Shown here: positions 50,860-59,651 of the stretch, piece after piece
Layout of the letters: each line of letters starts with the position of its first letter
Position numbering within the stretch: position 1 is the stretch's first letter
Origin: Paenibacillus glycanilyticus
GTDB taxonomy: Bacteria > Bacillota > Bacilli > Paenibacillales > Paenibacillaceae
Reading direction: 5' to 3'
Assembly: GCF_023715145.1 (NCBI RefSeq)
Contig: NZ_JAMBNP010000010.1
Location: 124,001 to 188,000 of the forward strand
Length of the DNA stretch: 64,000 bases
Notes under the pieces: generated by a model
What the model saw: the letters and a program-made list of their open reading frames with translations, nothing else
What the model was told of the DNA's origin: nothing
Database searches by the model: none
Program-made: the position numbers and the translations under genes

Positions 50860-52599
50860 ATGAAATGGACGGGAAGATATAAGGATTATCATGCATCCGC
50901 CTTTCGTAAGGATCTCATTTCGGGGCTAATAGTCGGAATTGTCGCCATTCCATTAGGGATGGCGTTTGCTATTGCCTCCGGAGTCAAGCCCGAGTATGGC
51001 ATATATACTACTATCATTGCCGGTATTTTGATTTCTTTATTCGGAGGCTCCCGGTTTCAAATTGGCGGTCCTACCGGTGCCTTTATCCCGATTCTCTTCG
51101 CAATCGTCTTGCAGTATGGGTACGACAATTTATTGATTGCCGGATTGTTAGCAGGGATTATCCTTGTTTTCATGGGAGTATTCAAGCTTGGCGCATGGAT
51201 TAAATTTATCCCTCGTCCCGTAACGATAGGATTTACCGCAGGGGTTGCTGTCATCATTTTCAGCGGTCAAATCGCCAATTTTCTTGGACTTACCGGTATT
51301 GAAAAGCATGAGAATTTTTTGCCTAACATGAAAGAAATCGCGGTTCATCTAGCAACCTTTAATGTCTACAGCGTCGTTACTGCAGGAACTTGTTTGGCGG
51401 CTATTCTGCTTTCGCAGAGATTTCTACCCAAGATCCCTGGTTCATTAGTCGGGCTTGCGGTGTCAAGCGTTATCGCAACCTTGTTCTTCAAAGGACATGT
51501 CGCAACGATTGGCTCTTCATTCGGAGTTATCTCGAGCGCGCTTCCCCAATTGCATTTCCCTGAAATAACTTGGGATCGAATAATTACATTGATTCAACCT
51601 GCGCTTATTATTGCGATGTTAGGGAGTATTGAGTCCTTGCTATCGGCAGTTGTAGCCGATGGAATGACCGGCACTCGACATAACAGCAACCGTGAGCTAA
51701 TTGGGCAAGGCATTGCGAACATCGTGACACCTCTCTTTGGAGGAATCCCGGCGACTGGTGCTATTGCACGAACAGCAACCAACATTAAGAACGGGGCTGT
51801 ATCGCCGCTTTCCGGCATCATGCATGGTATTGTCGTTTTACTTGTACTCCTTTTGTTTGCTCCATATGCTTCTAATATCCCGCTTGCCAGCATGGCTCCC
51901 ATTCTGATGTTGGTTGCGTGGAATATGAGTGAGCGCAAAGAATTTACTCATGTTCTAAAATCGAAAACAAGCGATTCAATTGTGCTGCTGATCACCTTTT
52001 TGCTAACCGTACTCACGAACCTGACAACAGCTGTTGAGGTCGGCTTAATTTTATCTATACTTCTGTTCGTTAAGCGAATGAGCGCATTATTGCTGGTAAC
52101 CAAAGTACTACCCGATTTAACTGACAAACACGAAAAGGTGAAAGCGTACATGGTTAGCGAAGGGCATGATTGTCCTCAAATCAGCATGATCACCGTTGAA
52201 GGACCATTGTTCTTTGGAACCGCCAATATATTAGAAAAGTCAATTATCGACACGATCCACCTCAAACCCAAAGTTTTGATATTGCGTATGTCGAAAGTAC
52301 CCTACATGGATACGACCGGCGAATCCAAGCTGGCTCAATTGGTCAAAGAAATCGAGATATTGGGCGGGATTGTTCTTTTTTCGGGAATTCAACTACAAAC
52401 TATGGAAGTATTGAAGAAAACGGGGCTGTATTCGCATATTGGAGCCGATCACTTTTTTGAGAATACGGGCGAGGCAATTGATTACGCATTAGTTCGTCTG
52501 GACCTCAACAAATGCATGGGCTGTAAACATTTTGCATTTCGCGAGTGCGAGACCATGTCGAATAGAAGTTCGACTAGAATGTTAGAGCAACATTTGTAA
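50860..52599 (+). CDS. SulP-family anion permease with STAS domain and Cys tail
   Basis: The 579-residue transporter has about 10-12 membrane segments beginning DLISGLIVGIVAIPLGMAFAIASGVKPEYGIYT, the SulP signature. A cytoplasmic STAS domain follows (MSKVPYMDTTGESKLAQLV). It would carry sulfate, bicarbonate or another inorganic anion. After the STAS domain a tail reads CMGCKHFAFREC, three cysteines in a zinc- or cluster-like pattern not typical of the family core. The ATG at 50860 is preceded by GAAGGT; more upstream codons would translate the promoter region. Confidence 0.92.
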   Translation: MKWTGRYKDYHASAFRKDLISGLIVGIVAIPLGMAFAIASGVKPEYGIYTTIIAGILISLFGGSRFQIGGPTGAFIPILFAIVLQYGYDNLLIAGLLAGIILVFMGVFKLGAWIKFIPRPVTIGFTAGVAVIIFSGQIANFLGLTGIEKHENFLPNMKEIAVHLATFNVYSVVTAGTCLAAILLSQRFLPKIPGSLVGLAVSSVIATLFFKGHVATIGSSFGVISSALPQLHFPEITWDRIITLIQPALIIAMLGSIESLLSAVVADGMTGTRHNSNRELIGQGIANIVTPLFGGIPATGAIARTATNIKNGAVSPLSGIMHGIVVLLVLLLFAPYASNIPLASMAPILMLVAWNMSERKEFTHVLKSKTSDSIVLLITFLLTVLTNLTTAVEVGLILSILLFVKRMSALLLVTKVLPDLTDKHEKVKAYMVSEGHDCPQISMITVEGPLFFGTANILEKSIIDTIHLKPKVLILRMSKVPYMDTTGESKLAQLVKEIEILGGIVLFSGIQLQTMEVLKKTGLYSHIGADHFFENTGEAIDYALVRLDLNKCMGCKHFAFRECETMSNRSSTRMLEQHL

Positions 52600-52623
52600 T
52601 GGATTCAGGGATACTCCATTCTG

Positions 52624-53505
52624 TCAGCCATGCGAGAAGCGCTGGCGGTATTTGCGAGGGGAGATGCCCTCGTACTTGGCGAAGCAGGAGGTGAAGTAGG
52701 CGGCGGAGTTGAAGCCGACCTCTTCGGCCACCCTTGCGATCGTGTAGTTCGTCTGCAGGATCAGCAGCTTCGACTGCTGGATGCGGAAGCGCAGCAGGAA
52801 GTCGAACGGCGAGCAGCCAAACTCCTTCTGCATGCATCTGGCGATGTAGACCGGATGGAAGTTAATGCTCTCGCCAAGCTCCTGCGCCGTAATATCCTCG
52901 CGGTAATGCTTCCTGAGGTAGGAGGCGGCAAGCTCCGCGCAATGCGCGGTTGGCGTAGAGCCCTGCATCTCGATGGAGGCGGACAGCTGCTCGATAATCT
53001 CCTGGAACAGCACCTGCTGCTTCCAGCTGACGCTGCTCAGATGATTGCCGTGCCCCAGCTCCATCAGCTGCTGGATCTGCTCCACGATCTTGGCCGGCTG
53101 CAGCAGCCGGGTATATTGCGGAACCTGCTTAATGAAGGTTTGCGTAGTGAAGATTTGGGGATTTAAGCCATGCGGCTCCCTGCCCTGAATAATGCGCGGA
53201 GCATATTCCTCGGAAGCCGCCCATCGTCCCGTTGTCTGGAAGTGAACCCAGTAATAGGCGGAGGGCTCTTCGCATTCTTTTGTCGCGTAATGATGATTGT
53301 CCGGCCCCAGGATCAGAGCCTCGCCAGCGCGCGCCTCGAACGTGGCATCGCCTTCCCCCATATAGAGACAGCCCTCCGTAACGACAAGCAGATCGAATAC
53401 GCCAATCCGGTAACGGCTGGGATGCTTGAACCCGGCAGAAGCTTTGGTATAGCCCGATGCAATATAATGAGGAAGTGGCGGGACAGTAAAGTGAAACAAC
53501 GTCAT
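52624..53505 (-). CDS. AraC-family transcriptional regulator
   Basis: The 293-residue protein has an N-terminal cupin-like ligand domain (FDLLVVTEGCLYMGEGDATFEARAGEALIL) and a C-terminal double helix-turn-helix ending SAAYFTSCFAKYEGISPRKYRQRF, the AraC/XylS hallmark. The N-terminal type is usual for regulators of sugar or surface-glycan genes. AAGGTG precedes the ATG. It diverges from a MATE transporter gene, which may be its target. Confidence 0.92.
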   Translation of the reverse strand: MTLFHFTVPPLPHYIASGYTKASAGFKHPSRYRIGVFDLLVVTEGCLYMGEGDATFEARAGEALILGPDNHHYATKECEEPSAYYWVHFQTTGRWAASEEYAPRIIQGREPHGLNPQIFTTQTFIKQVPQYTRLLQPAKIVEQIQQLMELGHGNHLSSVSWKQQVLFQEIIEQLSASIEMQGSTPTAHCAELAASYLRKHYREDITAQELGESINFHPVYIARCMQKEFGCSPFDFLLRFRIQQSKLLILQTNYTIARVAEEVGFNSAAYFTSCFAKYEGISPRKYRQRFSHG

Positions 53506-53689
53506 GGAAGCACCTTTTCATCCCCGTCATGGAGGTTTGAATTTTGAAAGTTTCGGTTGTAAAACTGATACAATATCCGAAGTATAGCATCTATAATATG
53601 AAATTGACATCACTATTATAGAGGCGTATTGGGTTGCCGTTTACCATCAGCATCGGCTGCAGCATGTGTACGCACGGGAGGATTATAAA

Positions 53690-55081
53690 ATGCAAAAGCG
53701 CGAACGAAACAAGTTTTCGCTATGGATGCTTGCATGGCCGATATTTATTGAATTATTCCTGCAATTTCTGTTGGGGGCAGCCGATACGCTGCAGGTCAGC
53801 CGGATCTCCGATGATGCGGTTGCCGTCGTTGGTTTCTCGACCCAGCTGTTCAGCGCCTTAATGACCCTATTCATGACCGTGGCGAGCGGGGCGGGCATTC
53901 TCATCGCGCAGCGAATTGGTTCCCAGAGACAAGAGGATGCCAGAACAATCGCCATTATGTCCGTAAAAATCAGCGCAATCATTGGACTTGTGATCAGCGT
54001 GCCGTTATATCTATTCCCCGGTCAGATTGCTTCCGCGTTCCAGCTGCCGGATGAACTCATGTCGCTTGCCAAGACTTACATCTCTATTGTAGGCGGCGGG
54101 ATGGTGCTGGTTGCGGTGATGGCCGCGCTCAGCAACGCGATTCGGAATACGGGCAATACGAAGGGCCCGATGTATACGGCCATTGGCATGAACATCATTC
54201 ATGTCGGGATGAACTATGCGTTTATTTTCGGCAAATTCGGCTTCCCGGAGTGGGGGCTTAGAGGGGTCGCGATCTCGACGGACATCAGCCGCCTGCTTGC
54301 GGTCATCGTGCTCCTGATGATGTTCCTTGGCGCCTTCGAGCGTCAGATTACCCTCCGTGACTTCAAGCTGTACGATAACAAGCTGTTTAAGGAGATTCTG
54401 AAGATTGGCTGGCCGCTTGGCATTAATATGTCCTGCTGGGTCTTCTCTCAACTGCTCATCTACACGTACATCGCGAGGCTTGGCGCGATTGAGCTGTCGG
54501 CGCGTACGTATATGAATACATTGGAATCGTTCTGCTTCATGCTTGGTTATTCCCTGGCGCTTGCGCTTCAGATTCAGATCGCTCATCTGTACGGGGCGGG
54601 CAAGGTGCAGGATGCTTACAAGAACTCTTACCGTGCCTTATGGATCGGACTTGCGATCGTGACGGTGAACGCGCTGGTGCTGTATCTGATCGGCGGGAAA
54701 ATCCTGAAGATCTTTACGGATAATCCGGAGATTATCGCGATGGGCGTATCGCTGCTTGGCATGAACCTGCTGCTGCAGCCGGGCAAAATGCTGAACATGG
54801 GTCTTGGCAATGCGCTGAACGCCGTTGGCGACACTCGCTTTGTAATGTGGACCTCGGTTACTTCCATGACCTTGATCGCTACGGTTCTTTCTTATATATT
54901 TGGTATAACTTTGGGTTGGGGACTCGTCGGTATTTATGCGTGCATGATCCTTGACGAATATATTCGCGGCTTATGGGTGCTCAGGCGCTGGAGACAGAAG
55001 AAGTTCATGGAGAAGGGCCGGGGCACGGCGGCTCCCAGCACGCATAGCGGCGGCAGCAAAAGCGCTTCATTAGAAGCGTAA
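53690..55081 (+). CDS. MATE-family efflux transporter
   Basis: The 463-residue protein has 12 membrane segments in two related halves. The first begins WMLAWPIFIELFLQFLLGAADTLQVSRISDDAVAVVG, typical of NorM/DinF-type MATE exporters. It would expel cationic drugs or metabolites using Na or proton gradients. The ATG at 53690 has GGGAGGA upstream; an in-frame ATG at 53666 lacks a site. The C-terminal tail is rich in Gly and Ser. It diverges from the AraC-type regulator. Confidence 0.92.
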   Translation: MQKRERNKFSLWMLAWPIFIELFLQFLLGAADTLQVSRISDDAVAVVGFSTQLFSALMTLFMTVASGAGILIAQRIGSQRQEDARTIAIMSVKISAIIGLVISVPLYLFPGQIASAFQLPDELMSLAKTYISIVGGGMVLVAVMAALSNAIRNTGNTKGPMYTAIGMNIIHVGMNYAFIFGKFGFPEWGLRGVAISTDISRLLAVIVLLMMFLGAFERQITLRDFKLYDNKLFKEILKIGWPLGINMSCWVFSQLLIYTYIARLGAIELSARTYMNTLESFCFMLGYSLALALQIQIAHLYGAGKVQDAYKNSYRALWIGLAIVTVNALVLYLIGGKILKIFTDNPEIIAMGVSLLGMNLLLQPGKMLNMGLGNALNAVGDTRFVMWTSVTSMTLIATVLSYIFGITLGWGLVGIYACMILDEYIRGLWVLRRWRQKKFMEKGRGTAAPSTHSGGSKSASLEA

Positions 55082-55117
55082 TAGACAGACAGATAGCAGA
55101 TGGGGGTTATACGATTT

Positions 55118-55606
55118 ATGTTAATTATGAATGAGAAGATAAAAGCAGCCGAGGTTCGCCTTACGGGTCTCGACGGAGAGCCGCTTGGGATCGTCTCGCG
55201 CGATGAGGCGCTTCAGATGGCGAAGCAGCTGAAGGTGGATCTCGTCTGCGAATCGTTGATGAGCAGTCCGCCGCCCTGCAAGCTGATTGTCCGCGGCGGC
55301 GCGAAGCAGCAGGCCAGCCAGCAGAAGCGGGCGGATAAGCTTCAAGGCCAGCCGGCGAAGGTGAAGGAGCTGCGGCTTGGCGTGGACATCGAGCAGCATG
55401 ATTATGAGACGAAGCAGCGCCAGGTGGTGAAGCTTCTTGAGTCGGGCAACGCGGTTCAGCTGGTTATCCGCATTCAGGGCAAAGAGGGGCCGAAGGCGAA
55501 GGAGCTTCTGGAACAGCTTCTGACTGACCTGAGGCCATACGGCACGAAGCAGTCCGGCATTCAGCTCAGCGGCAAGCAGGCGGCCGTTCAAGTGAACCCG
55601 ATTTAA
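55118..55606 (+). CDS. divergent translation initiation factor IF-3-like paralogue
   Basis: The 162-residue product aligns with both IF-3 domains: an N-terminal MNEKIKAAEVRLTGLDGEPLGIVSRDEALQMAKQLKVDLVC stretch, and a C-terminal KELRLGVDIEQHDYETKQRQVVKLLESGNAVQLVIRIQGKEGPKAKELLE stretch. The Lys-rich linker of true IF-3 is altered, and C-terminal Arg/Gly residues (vRFRGRE in ordinary IF-3) are changed to IRIQGKE. It is not next to rpmI or rplT as the normal infC is, so it is probably a second copy with a specialised or ribosome-hibernation-like role; that role is inference. Start 55118 is taken because GGGGG lies 11 bases upstream. An ATG at 55100 has no ribosome site. Confidence 0.83.
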   Translation: MLIMNEKIKAAEVRLTGLDGEPLGIVSRDEALQMAKQLKVDLVCESLMSSPPPCKLIVRGGAKQQASQQKRADKLQGQPAKVKELRLGVDIEQHDYETKQRQVVKLLESGNAVQLVIRIQGKEGPKAKELLEQLLTDLRPYGTKQSGIQLSGKQAAVQVNPI

Positions 55607-55646
55607 TTGACAGTCTTGCCCATCCCATATATGATAATGGTTATCA
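55607..55646 (+). promoter_or_regulatory. sigma-A promoter overlapped by a Fur box
   Basis: TTGACA (55607-55612) and TATGAT (55630-55635) have a 17-bp spacer. TGATAAT-G-GTTATCA (55632-55646) matches the 7-1-7 Fur box with one changed base and overlaps the -10. It controls the ABC exporter gene at 55765 and leaves a leader of about 120 bases. Confidence 0.75.
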
Positions 55647-55764
55647 ACTAGCGTAAATGGCAGCGTCGTTCATAGGTTGAACGGCCTGCGTTTTGCTGTG
55701 AAATATAAGCCTGGTATATAGGAAACTTATACGACTTATATTTTTTAGAAAAAAGGAGAACGAA

Positions 55765-57483
55765 ATGCTTAAGAAGTTTTTTGCATACTATAGGCCTTAT
55801 CGTAAATTGTTCCTGCTCGACTTCTGTTGCGCGGTTATCCTGGCTGTTCTGGAATTATGCTTCCCGCTCGCCGTCAGTCATGTTATCGATACGCTTCTTC
55901 CGGAAGGGAATCTGAAGTATATCATTGGCGCCTGCGCGATTCTGCTAGCGGTCTACCTGCTTAATACGTTCCTGTCCTTTGTTGTAACGTATTGGGGACA
56001 TATGCTTGGGATTAATATTGAGACGGATATGCGCAAGAAGCTGTTCGAGCATGTTCAGAAGCTGAGCTTCCGTTTCTTCGACAATACGAAGACCGGCCAT
56101 CTGATCTCTCGTATGACGAACGATTTGTTCGAGATCGGGGAAGTCGCGCATCATGGTCCGGAGGATATGTTCATTGCCGTGATGACCCTGATTGGCGCGT
56201 TTGGCATAATGGCGTACATTAACTTGCCGCTTACGGTGATGACGTTCATCGTCGTGCCGGTTATTATTCTGCTGGTGCTCTATTTCAACGGGAAAATGAC
56301 AAAGGCTGCAGACCGCCTCTTCGGCGATATGGCGGACTTCAACGCCCGCGTAGAGGATACGGTTGGCGGTATCCGCGTCGTTCAAGCCTTCTCGAACGAG
56401 AAGCATGAGAGCAAGCTGTTCGAACACAACAACAGCCGGTTCCGTCTGGCGAAGCTGATCTCTTACAAAATCATCGGGATGAACTCGTCCATCACCTACA
56501 TGCTGATGAGACTCGTAACGCTGTTCGTCTTGCTTGCCGGGACATGGTTCGTTATTAACGGCGATCTGCAATACGGGGAATTCGTTGCGTTTGTCCTGAT
56601 GACGAATATTTTCTTCAAGCCCATTGAGAAGATTAATGCCGTTATTGAAAGCTATCCGCGCGGTATCGCGGGCTTCCGCCGGTATGTGGAGCTGCTCGAG
56701 ACCGAGCCGGACGTAGCGGATGCTCCAAATGCAAAGGACGTTGACCGTCTGCACGGCAATATTGAATACCGCAATGTGACGTTTGGTTATGAAGGCGAAG
56801 CGACGGTGCTCGAGAATATCAGCTTGTCGATCAAGGCGGGCGAGACCGTAGCCTTCGTAGGTCCATCCGGCGCCGGCAAGACAACGCTCTGCAGTCTGCT
56901 TCCGCGCTTCTATGAAGTCAGCGGAGGCGGAATCTCGGTCGACGGCCACGACATTCGCGATCTGAAGCTCGAATCGCTCCGCAAGCAGATCGGTATCGTA
57001 CAGCAGGATGTATTCCTGTTCGCCGGTACCATCCGCGAGAACATTGCTTACGGCAAGCTTGGCGCATCGGATGAGGATATTATGCAGGCCGCGCGCCGCG
57101 CAAGACTGGAAGAGTTCATTCAGTCCCAGCCTGACGGACTCGACACCGTCGTTGGGGAGCGGGGCGTGAAGCTGTCCGGCGGCCAGAAGCAGCGGATGGC
57201 GATTGCCCGCATGTTCCTCAAGAACCCGCCGATCCTTATCCTGGACGAGGCGACCTCGGCTCTTGATACCGAGACCGAGCAGGCGATTCAGCAGTCGCTC
57301 GCCGAGCTGTCCCAAGGCAGGACCACGCTTGTTATCGCGCATCGCCTGGCGACCATTAAGAACGCTGACCGCATCGTGGTCGTGACGGAGAACGGCATTA
57401 CCGAGCAAGGCCGCCATGAGGAGCTTGTCGCAACGGGAGGCATCTACAGCCGCCTGCATCAAGCGCAATTTGGAGCGGTATAA
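55765..57483 (+). CDS. ABC exporter, fused membrane and ATPase domains
   Basis: The 572-residue half-transporter has six membrane helices in the first 320 residues, then a nucleotide-binding domain. The domain has Walker A GPSGAGKTT, signature LSGGQKQR, Walker B ILILDEATSALD and the H-loop in VIAHRLAT. It should act as a homodimer of the BmrA/MsbA type. A Fur box in its promoter implies iron repression, pointing to siderophore or metal-related export rather than general drug efflux; this is an inference. AAAAGGAG precedes the ATG, and a terminator follows. Confidence 0.92.
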   Translation: MLKKFFAYYRPYRKLFLLDFCCAVILAVLELCFPLAVSHVIDTLLPEGNLKYIIGACAILLAVYLLNTFLSFVVTYWGHMLGINIETDMRKKLFEHVQKLSFRFFDNTKTGHLISRMTNDLFEIGEVAHHGPEDMFIAVMTLIGAFGIMAYINLPLTVMTFIVVPVIILLVLYFNGKMTKAADRLFGDMADFNARVEDTVGGIRVVQAFSNEKHESKLFEHNNSRFRLAKLISYKIIGMNSSITYMLMRLVTLFVLLAGTWFVINGDLQYGEFVAFVLMTNIFFKPIEKINAVIESYPRGIAGFRRYVELLETEPDVADAPNAKDVDRLHGNIEYRNVTFGYEGEATVLENISLSIKAGETVAFVGPSGAGKTTLCSLLPRFYEVSGGGISVDGHDIRDLKLESLRKQIGIVQQDVFLFAGTIRENIAYGKLGASDEDIMQAARRARLEEFIQSQPDGLDTVVGERGVKLSGGQKQRMAIARMFLKNPPILILDEATSALDTETEQAIQQSLAELSQGRTTLVIAHRLATIKNADRIVVVTENGITEQGRHEELVATGGIYSRLHQAQFGAV

Positions 57484-57502
57484 GAAAGATACGAGAGGGC
57501 TT

Positions 57503-57526
57503 GCCTGCGGGCAGGCTCTTTTTTTT
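57503..57526 (+). terminator. terminator of the ABC exporter gene
   Basis: A GCCTGC-GG-GCAGGC hairpin, extended by GAG/CTC across a bulge, is followed by eight T. Confidence 0.88.
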
Positions 57527-57583
57527 GTCCGCACGGTTTGGCGAAGGTTGGGAGAAAGAGGCCTTCCACCCACAACTCATGCA

Positions 57584-57613
57584 TTGACGGACCGGACACA
57601 AGCATAGTACATT
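57584..57613 (+). promoter_or_regulatory. predicted promoter of the cupin/MFS pair
   Basis: TTGACG (57584-57589) and TACATT (57608-57613) have an 18-bp spacer and lie 50 bp upstream of the cupin start. Confidence 0.4.
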
Positions 57614-57663
57614 GGTCACAGTTAACAAAATGTTAGGGCAAGAGATAGAGAGGAGAGGGCATA

Positions 57664-58134
57664 TTGTCGGCAACAGCTGTAAAAGAATTATCCCCGCTTG
57701 TAGCGGCTCTTGATTTGAAGCCTCATGTGGAGGGCGGATGGTACAAAGAGATTTGGAAGGCGAGCTTCGAAATTCCGCAGGAGGTGCTGGGCGAGCCGTA
57801 TTCCGGACCGCGCTTTGCGGCGTCTTCGATTTATTTCCTGCTTCATCCCGGCGAGGAGTCGGATTGGCATACGGTTCTCTCGGATGAACTGTGGCTATGG
57901 CATTCCGGCAGCCCGCTATTGCTGACCCTGGGCGGTACGGAAGAGGACCCGGAGGTGCGCGAAGAGATTATTGTAGGCGGCGACGTTGCGAATGGCCAGC
58001 ATCCGCAGGCGCTTGTTCCGGCAAGGGAATGGCAGAAGGCGCGTCCGCTGGGCGATGAGCCGGTTCTTGTATCTTGCATCGTAGCACCGGGCTTCCATTA
58101 CGATGACTTCAAATTGATCGAACGTAAATTTTAA
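57664..58134 (+). CDS. DUF985 (Cupin_5) family protein
   Basis: The 156-residue single-domain cupin has the family blocks KPHVEGGWYKEIWKA, SSIYFLLHPGEESDWHTVLSDELWLWHSG and VSCIVAPGFHYDDFKL. Members bind sugar-like or quinone-like ligands in a beta barrel, but the biochemical role is not known. The start is a TTG at 57664 supported by AGGAGAGGG. Its stop codon shares one base with the ATG of the next gene, an MFS transporter, so the two are translationally coupled. Confidence 0.9.
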   Translation: MSATAVKELSPLVAALDLKPHVEGGWYKEIWKASFEIPQEVLGEPYSGPRFAASSIYFLLHPGEESDWHTVLSDELWLWHSGSPLLLTLGGTEEDPEVREEIIVGGDVANGQHPQALVPAREWQKARPLGDEPVLVSCIVAPGFHYDDFKLIERKF

Positions 58135-59345
58135 TGAGACCCGCTGAAAAGCTCTGGACGAAAAACTTCCTCCTGCTGGCGCTCTCTAACCTGTTCTTGT
58201 TCTTCGCAATCGAAATGCTGCTCCCTACGCTTCCGCTCTTCGCCGACGAGCAGGGGGGAAGCGGGTCGCAGATCGGCTTGCTGCTTGGAATCTTTACGTT
58301 CTCGGCCGTTGTATCCCGCCTTCTGATCGGAATCGGGCTAAGACGGTTCGGGAAGCAGAAGCTGCTCCTGATCGGCGTGGCGATCTGTCTAGTTGGCATG
58401 GCCGGCTATTACGCCGCCGCTTCGATCTCTGCCTTGTTGGCGCTGCGCATAGTGCACGGCTTTGGCTTCGGCATTGCGACAGCTCTGTACGGAACATTGG
58501 TATCGGACGCTATCCCTGCCGCACGCCGCGGGGAAGGGATGGGGTACTTTGCGATGGGCAACGCGGTCTCCTTCTCGATCGGACCGATGCTTGGGTTATG
58601 GCTCTTGGAGCAATACGATTATGCCGGCTTGTTCGGAGCGGGAGTGATCTTCCTTGCCATCACGCTGGTACTGACCTTGCTCGTGCGGCCATCCCGTGCT
58701 CAAGCGGTAGAGATTGCCGCAGCGGAAGCGGCTGCCGCGGCAGAGCTTCATGCGGCAGGAGGGAAGCCATCGCCTTGGGCCGAGATTATCGAGCCGAAGG
58801 TATTGGTGCCTTCCATTCTTGGCTCGCTTGTTGGCTTTGCCTTCGGCGGCATGCTCAGCTTCGTGACCTTGTTCAGCAAGGACATTGGCATTGAGCAGAC
58901 GGGTTACTTCTTCCTCGTCGTGGCGATCAGCGAGGTGCTGATCCGGTTCATAAGCGGTCCATTGTTCGACCGGAAGGGACCGTTCTGGGTATTGTTCCCC
59001 ACGGCGATCCTATGTATAATCGGCTGCGTTATCTTGTACTATACCGATTCGATGGCGATGCTGCTGCTCGCCGGCGTGTTCTACGGCGCTGGCTTTGGCG
59101 CGATGTTCCCCGCCCTTCAGGCATGGGTCATCAACCTGGTACAGCCGGAACGCCGCGGTGTGGCAACGGCAACCTACTACAACTTCTTCGATATCGGCAT
59201 CGGGCTGGGTTCGATTCTGCTCGGGGTTCTAGTGTCGATGACGAATTACACGACCATGTTCCTGTTGTCGGGTATCTTATATGTGATTTATCTGGCTGTG
59301 TACTTCGTGTACCTGCGCCGCCAGCGCGCGCGGGCGCAAGGGTAA
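58134..59345 (+). CDS. MFS transporter
   Basis: The 403-residue protein has 12 membrane segments, with the helix 2-3 loop reduced to GIGLRRFGKQK, a degenerate form of the MFS motif A. A 30-residue Ala-rich central loop (AAEAAAAAELHAAGG) separates the two halves. Substrate is unknown; resemblance is to the YfkF/staphyloferrin-exporter-like and drug-efflux MFS branches. It is coupled to the upstream cupin gene, so both probably act on the same compound. Confidence 0.9.
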   Translation: MRPAEKLWTKNFLLLALSNLFLFFAIEMLLPTLPLFADEQGGSGSQIGLLLGIFTFSAVVSRLLIGIGLRRFGKQKLLLIGVAICLVGMAGYYAAASISALLALRIVHGFGFGIATALYGTLVSDAIPAARRGEGMGYFAMGNAVSFSIGPMLGLWLLEQYDYAGLFGAGVIFLAITLVLTLLVRPSRAQAVEIAAAEAAAAAELHAAGGKPSPWAEIIEPKVLVPSILGSLVGFAFGGMLSFVTLFSKDIGIEQTGYFFLVVAISEVLIRFISGPLFDRKGPFWVLFPTAILCIIGCVILYYTDSMAMLLLAGVFYGAGFGAMFPALQAWVINLVQPERRGVATATYYNFFDIGIGLGSILLGVLVSMTNYTTMFLLSGILYVIYLAVYFVYLRRQRARAQG

Positions 59346-59349
59346 TGGA

Positions 59350-59379
59350 AAAAGGCGGTGCCTCGGGCATCGCCTTTTG
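59350..59379 (+). terminator. terminator of the cupin/MFS pair
   Basis: AAAAGGCG/CGCCTTTT stem continues inward with TGC/GCA pairs around a CTCG loop. Confidence 0.82.
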
Positions 59380-59392
59380 TGTTTGTGTTGGC

Positions 59393-59585
59393 TAGTACGT
59401 TGGATTCCGTCCAACGTACTATTGCTCCGTGGCCGGCTGCAGCTCGCTACATTGGATTTCCTCCAGTAACTTTCGCTGACAGGAGCAACATCCAGCCTAA
59501 TTTAACTGATTTTGCTGGATGAAATCCAATGTAGCTTAAGTTAGTGGTCTGTGGAGCGCCAATTTGCTGGATGTAATCCAACGTA
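59393..59585. repeat. intergenic cluster of GGAT-type palindromes including a 12-bp-arm perfect inverted repeat
   Basis: At 59393-59421 TAGTACGTTGGA and its exact complement are separated by five bases. Further copies are GGATTTCCTCC (about 59456), GGATGAAATCC (59518) and GGATGTAATCC (about 59570). The flanks (ACGTTGGAT, ATCCAACGTA) match the arrays at 9.5 kb and 21-23 kb. No coding frame is present. Confidence 0.82.
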
Positions 59586-59651
59586 GAAGGAGAGTGCAAT
59601 TATCCTTCCTGCTATGCGCCACAGATTGACGTTGTTGGCGTTGCATGAAAT

